A stretch of DNA of 8,121 nt from Phycisphaerales bacterium (GTDB taxonomy: Bacteria > Planctomycetota > Phycisphaerae > Phycisphaerales > UBA1924): positions 1-8,121 of the forward strand of contig JAGVLZ010000344.1 in NCBI GenBank assembly GCA_020054055.1. Reading direction: 5' to 3'. This document shows, in pieces, positions 6,310-8,121 of this stretch. Position 1 is the stretch's first letter. Every line of letters begins with the position of its first letter. The notes below the pieces were generated by a model that worked only from the letters and a program-made list of their open reading frames with translations, had not been told where the DNA came from and did no database searches. The translations under genes were made by a program, and so were the position numbers.

Positions 6310-6468
6310 TGATTACCCAAGAAATCAGGCGGAAACACGCGAGACGCCGTTCCCCTATCGGCGCGCCGAATCGGTGAAGTGATCGACAGTTCGACACGCC
6401 GCGCGAGTGTGCGGCGCTGGCAAAGTGGCTGACCATTCCGAGTCGCGCTGCCTGTACCGAGTGAAGGG
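6310..6468. other. Gap between the Nudix and kinase genes
   Basis: These 159 bp precede the kinase gene on the minus strand. They hold a perfect 12-bp palindrome TCGGCGCGCCGA (6358-6369) and a weak inverted repeat CGCCGC/GCGGCG (6397-6416). I cannot identify a promoter or a terminator. Confidence 0.4.
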
Positions 6469-6930
6469 TCAATCCCGGGACGAAGCCCAGCCGATTGGGT
6501 CAGGACCGGGAGTGCAGCCAGAGGCAAGCCAAGCACGAATGGCGGCCGGACGCAGGTCCAAGTCCAGAATGGCTGCCTGATCGAACCATCCAAAGGCGAT
6601 TCCCGTCTCTTTGGACTTGACGGCGGGCGGGGTGCTGCTCCGGTGCCGCTCCTTCAGTTCCACATGAAACACCAAGTTGTATTCGTGGTGTGGACGCTTG
6701 CCGTCGTTAAAAATGACCTCGCAGGCGAAGAGAAGTGAGCCAATCTGCGCTGATTTACCTGTTTCCTCGGCGATCTCTCTGGCGAGGGCGGTGGCGGCCG
6801 TTTCGTTGGATTCGACATGGCCGCCAGGGAGGTAGTAGTAGCCTTTGGCGGTGTTGATGCAGGCGAGGAGGTACTGGCCGTGGCGGACGAGGCCCCGGGC
6901 AATGACTTCGATTTCGAGAGGTTTGGGCAT
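6469..6930 (-). CDS. Nudix hydrolase
   Basis: A 153-residue protein of the family that hydrolyses nucleoside diphosphates linked to another moiety; the substrate cannot be read from the sequence. The Nudix box GX5EX7REUXEEXGU runs over residues 37-59: G37, E43, and REIAEETGK at 51-59, so the metal-binding glutamates E52, E55 and E56 are all present. The last position is Lys59 instead of the usual aliphatic residue. YYYLPGG just before the box is typical. The C-terminal 20 residues (Pro/Gly/Ser-rich) extend past the usual fold. ATG 6930 is preferred: AAGGA lies 13 bases upstream and the fold begins at once; an earlier ATG at 7044 would add 38 unlike residues and overlap parB. The gene is divergent from parB with 41 bp between starts, so its promoter may lie inside the parB coding region. 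Confidence 0.92.
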   Translation of the reverse strand: MPKPLEIEVIARGLVRHGQYLLACINTAKGYYYLPGGHVESNETAATALAREIAEETGKSAQIGSLLFACEVIFNDGKRPHHEYNLVFHVELKERHRSSTPPAVKSKETGIAFGWFDQAAILDLDLRPAAIRAWLASGCTPGPDPIGWASSRD

Positions 6931-6971
6931 GATTTTCTTGCGTTCCTTGCAGATTGGATAGATTAGCGAGG

Positions 6972-7928
6972 ATGAGCACGAGCAAGCCGAGGCTGGGTCG
7001 CGGGCTGAGCGGGTTGTTGGCGAGGCCGGTGGAAATCGCATCAACGACTATTGATTCAACAACTATTGTTCAGCCAACTGATACGGGAGACGATGGCCCC
7101 GGCGTGATGCGCTCGATCGCGGTGGGGGCCGTGATGCCGAACCGGTATCAGCCGCGCGGCTCGATCGAAGGGCTGGACGAGTTGTCCGGCTCGATCCGCC
7201 GCTCGGGGGTGATGCAGCCGATCGCGGTGCGGCGTGCGGACCCGGGCGCGGAGGCGGAGTACGAGATCGTCGCCGGCGAGAGGCGGTGGCGTGCGGCGAT
7301 GATGGCCGGGCTGACGCACATCCCGGCGATTGTTGTTTCGCTCGACGACCGCGGGGCGGCGGAGTGGGCGATCGTTGAGAACGTGCAGCGCGAGGACCTG
7401 AACCCGATCGAGCGCGCGATCGCCTTCGAGCGACTCATCGCGGAGTTCGGCGCGACGCAGGCGGAGGTGGCGGAGCGTGTCGGCATAAGCCGGGTGACGG
7501 TGGCGAACACGCTGCGCCTGCTGGACCTCGAGCCCCCGATCGCGGCGATGGTGATAGCGGGGGAGTTGTCGGCCGGGCACGCGAAGGCGCTGCTGATGGC
7601 GCCGATGGGCGATCGGCGGATTGAGGCGGCGAAGAAGGCGGCGGACGCGGGATGGTCGGTGCGCGCACTCGAGCAGTGGGCGAGCGATGAGGCTCGGCGT
7701 GTCTCGCCGGTCACGCTGAAGGGCGAGCCGTCGGCGGTGCTCGGCGCGACGAAGGCACGCGCGATTCATGTCGCGGCGCTGGAGAAGCAGTTGAGCGATC
7801 ATCTGGGGACGCGGGTGCGAGTGAAGTCGAGCGCGGACGGCAAGAAGGGGCGGATGGTGATCGAGTTCTACTCGCTCGAACACTTCGAGGGGGTGATCGG
7901 GAAGATGGGGTTCAGGATGGAGAGTTGA
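6972..7928 (+). CDS. parB: ParB/Spo0J-family chromosome partitioning protein
   Basis: A 318-residue ParB, a CTP-dependent clamp that loads at parS and works with the ParA ATPase in DNA segregation. Residues 1-18 carry the RLGRGLSGLL motif typical of the ParB N-terminus that contacts ParA. Residues 19-45 are a Thr/Asp-rich linker. The CTP-binding domain shows NRYQPR (57-62), GERRWRA (102-108) and ENVQREDLNPIE (136-147). The helix-turn-helix is TQAEVAERVGISRVTVANTLRLL (162-184). Residues 262-312 match the C-terminal dimer domain. Length and domain order are those of a complete chromosomal ParB. ATG 6972 fits the family start; GAGG directly abuts the ATG, too close for a normal ribosome site, and TTG 6954 would add six residues. 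Unusually, parA is not immediately upstream: the neighbour is a divergent Nudix gene. I see no parS site here. Confidence 0.95.
   Translation: MSTSKPRLGRGLSGLLARPVEIASTTIDSTTIVQPTDTGDDGPGVMRSIAVGAVMPNRYQPRGSIEGLDELSGSIRRSGVMQPIAVRRADPGAEAEYEIVAGERRWRAAMMAGLTHIPAIVVSLDDRGAAEWAIVENVQREDLNPIERAIAFERLIAEFGATQAEVAERVGISRVTVANTLRLLDLEPPIAAMVIAGELSAGHAKALLMAPMGDRRIEAAKKAADAGWSVRALEQWASDEARRVSPVTLKGEPSAVLGATKARAIHVAALEKQLSDHLGTRVRVKSSADGKKGRMVIEFYSLEHFEGVIGKMGFRMES
7041..7070 (+). repeat. 15-bp tandem direct repeat inside parB
   Basis: TCAACGACTATTGAT and TCAACAACTATTGTT are adjacent 15-mers differing at two positions. They encode STTID and STTIV in the linker after the ParA-interaction motif. The stretch is AT-rich, unlike the rest of parB. 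Confidence 0.7.
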
Positions 7929-8121
7929 AGAGCGAAGACATTCGCCACGGAGCGCACGGAGGGAGACAAGAAGAGATTTGGATTGGGTTGGCGGAAGCGT
8001 GCAATCGTCGCGAGGATGCGGGTCGAGATTGCCCCTCGCGTAGTTGAGACTTGAGGTTGCCCTGGGTGTTCCCGGGCGGCAGGATGGCGGCTCCAAGGGT
8101 GGCCGGTCGTTAGACGCGACC
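7929..8121. other. Non-coding region downstream of parB
   Basis: I find no credible gene or tRNA in these 193 bp. They hold two CACGGAG units nine bases apart (7946-7961), resembling a CACGGAG-rich repeat I recall from many environmental genomes. They also hold an inverted repeat CGCGAGG (8009-8015) / CCTCGCG (8034-8040) competing with GCAATC (8001-8006) / GATTGC (8027-8032), and a GGTCG/CGACC pair at the right edge. No T-tract marks a parB terminator. Confidence 0.45.

Noticed and set aside
7056..8096. A 346-codon minus-strand frame opposite parB
   Set aside because: It is rich in Arg and His with no domain, and lies opposite a complete ParB with all its motifs.

Overview
The window is GC-rich and has the codon bias (C or G in most third positions) and dispersed palindromes I associate with Planctomycetota, perhaps a Phycisphaerae-type genome. 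That assignment is an inference from composition, gene style and repeats; the window has no rRNA or other marker gene to confirm it.

Layout. From 755 down to the left edge runs a partial minus-strand gene of unknown function. A 315-bp divergent gap (756-1070) follows, holding two GC-rich imperfect palindromes. From 1071 to 4736 (plus) lies one large restriction-modification gene: an N-terminal PD-(D/E)XK nuclease fused to an Eco57I-type adenine-N6 methyltransferase and a C-terminal target-recognition domain. Convergent to it, on the minus strand, are a secreted YceI-family protein (4763-5383) with a readable sigma70-type promoter, a soluble histidine kinase with no visible sensor domain (5515-6309), and a Nudix hydrolase (6469-6930). 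Divergent from the Nudix gene is a full-length ParB (6972-7928) without parA beside it. The last 193 bp are non-coding, with short direct and inverted repeats.

How the genes relate. The restriction-modification gene is self-sufficient: cleavage, methylation and specificity sit in one polypeptide, and no BREX, DISARM or type I partner genes are visible. The Nudix, kinase and YceI genes share a strand, but the gaps between them (159 and 131 bp) and a separate YceI promoter argue against a tight operon. ParB points to chromosome or replicon segregation.

Most notable are three different REP-like palindromic elements read in frame inside the restriction-modification gene, one of them a tandem pair. 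All lie in linkers between conserved methyltransferase blocks, and two more palindromes sit just upstream. This resembles the in-frame palindromic elements known from Rickettsia. Separately, the target-recognition domain has clearly different codon use from both flanks, suggesting that specificity was acquired by domain exchange.
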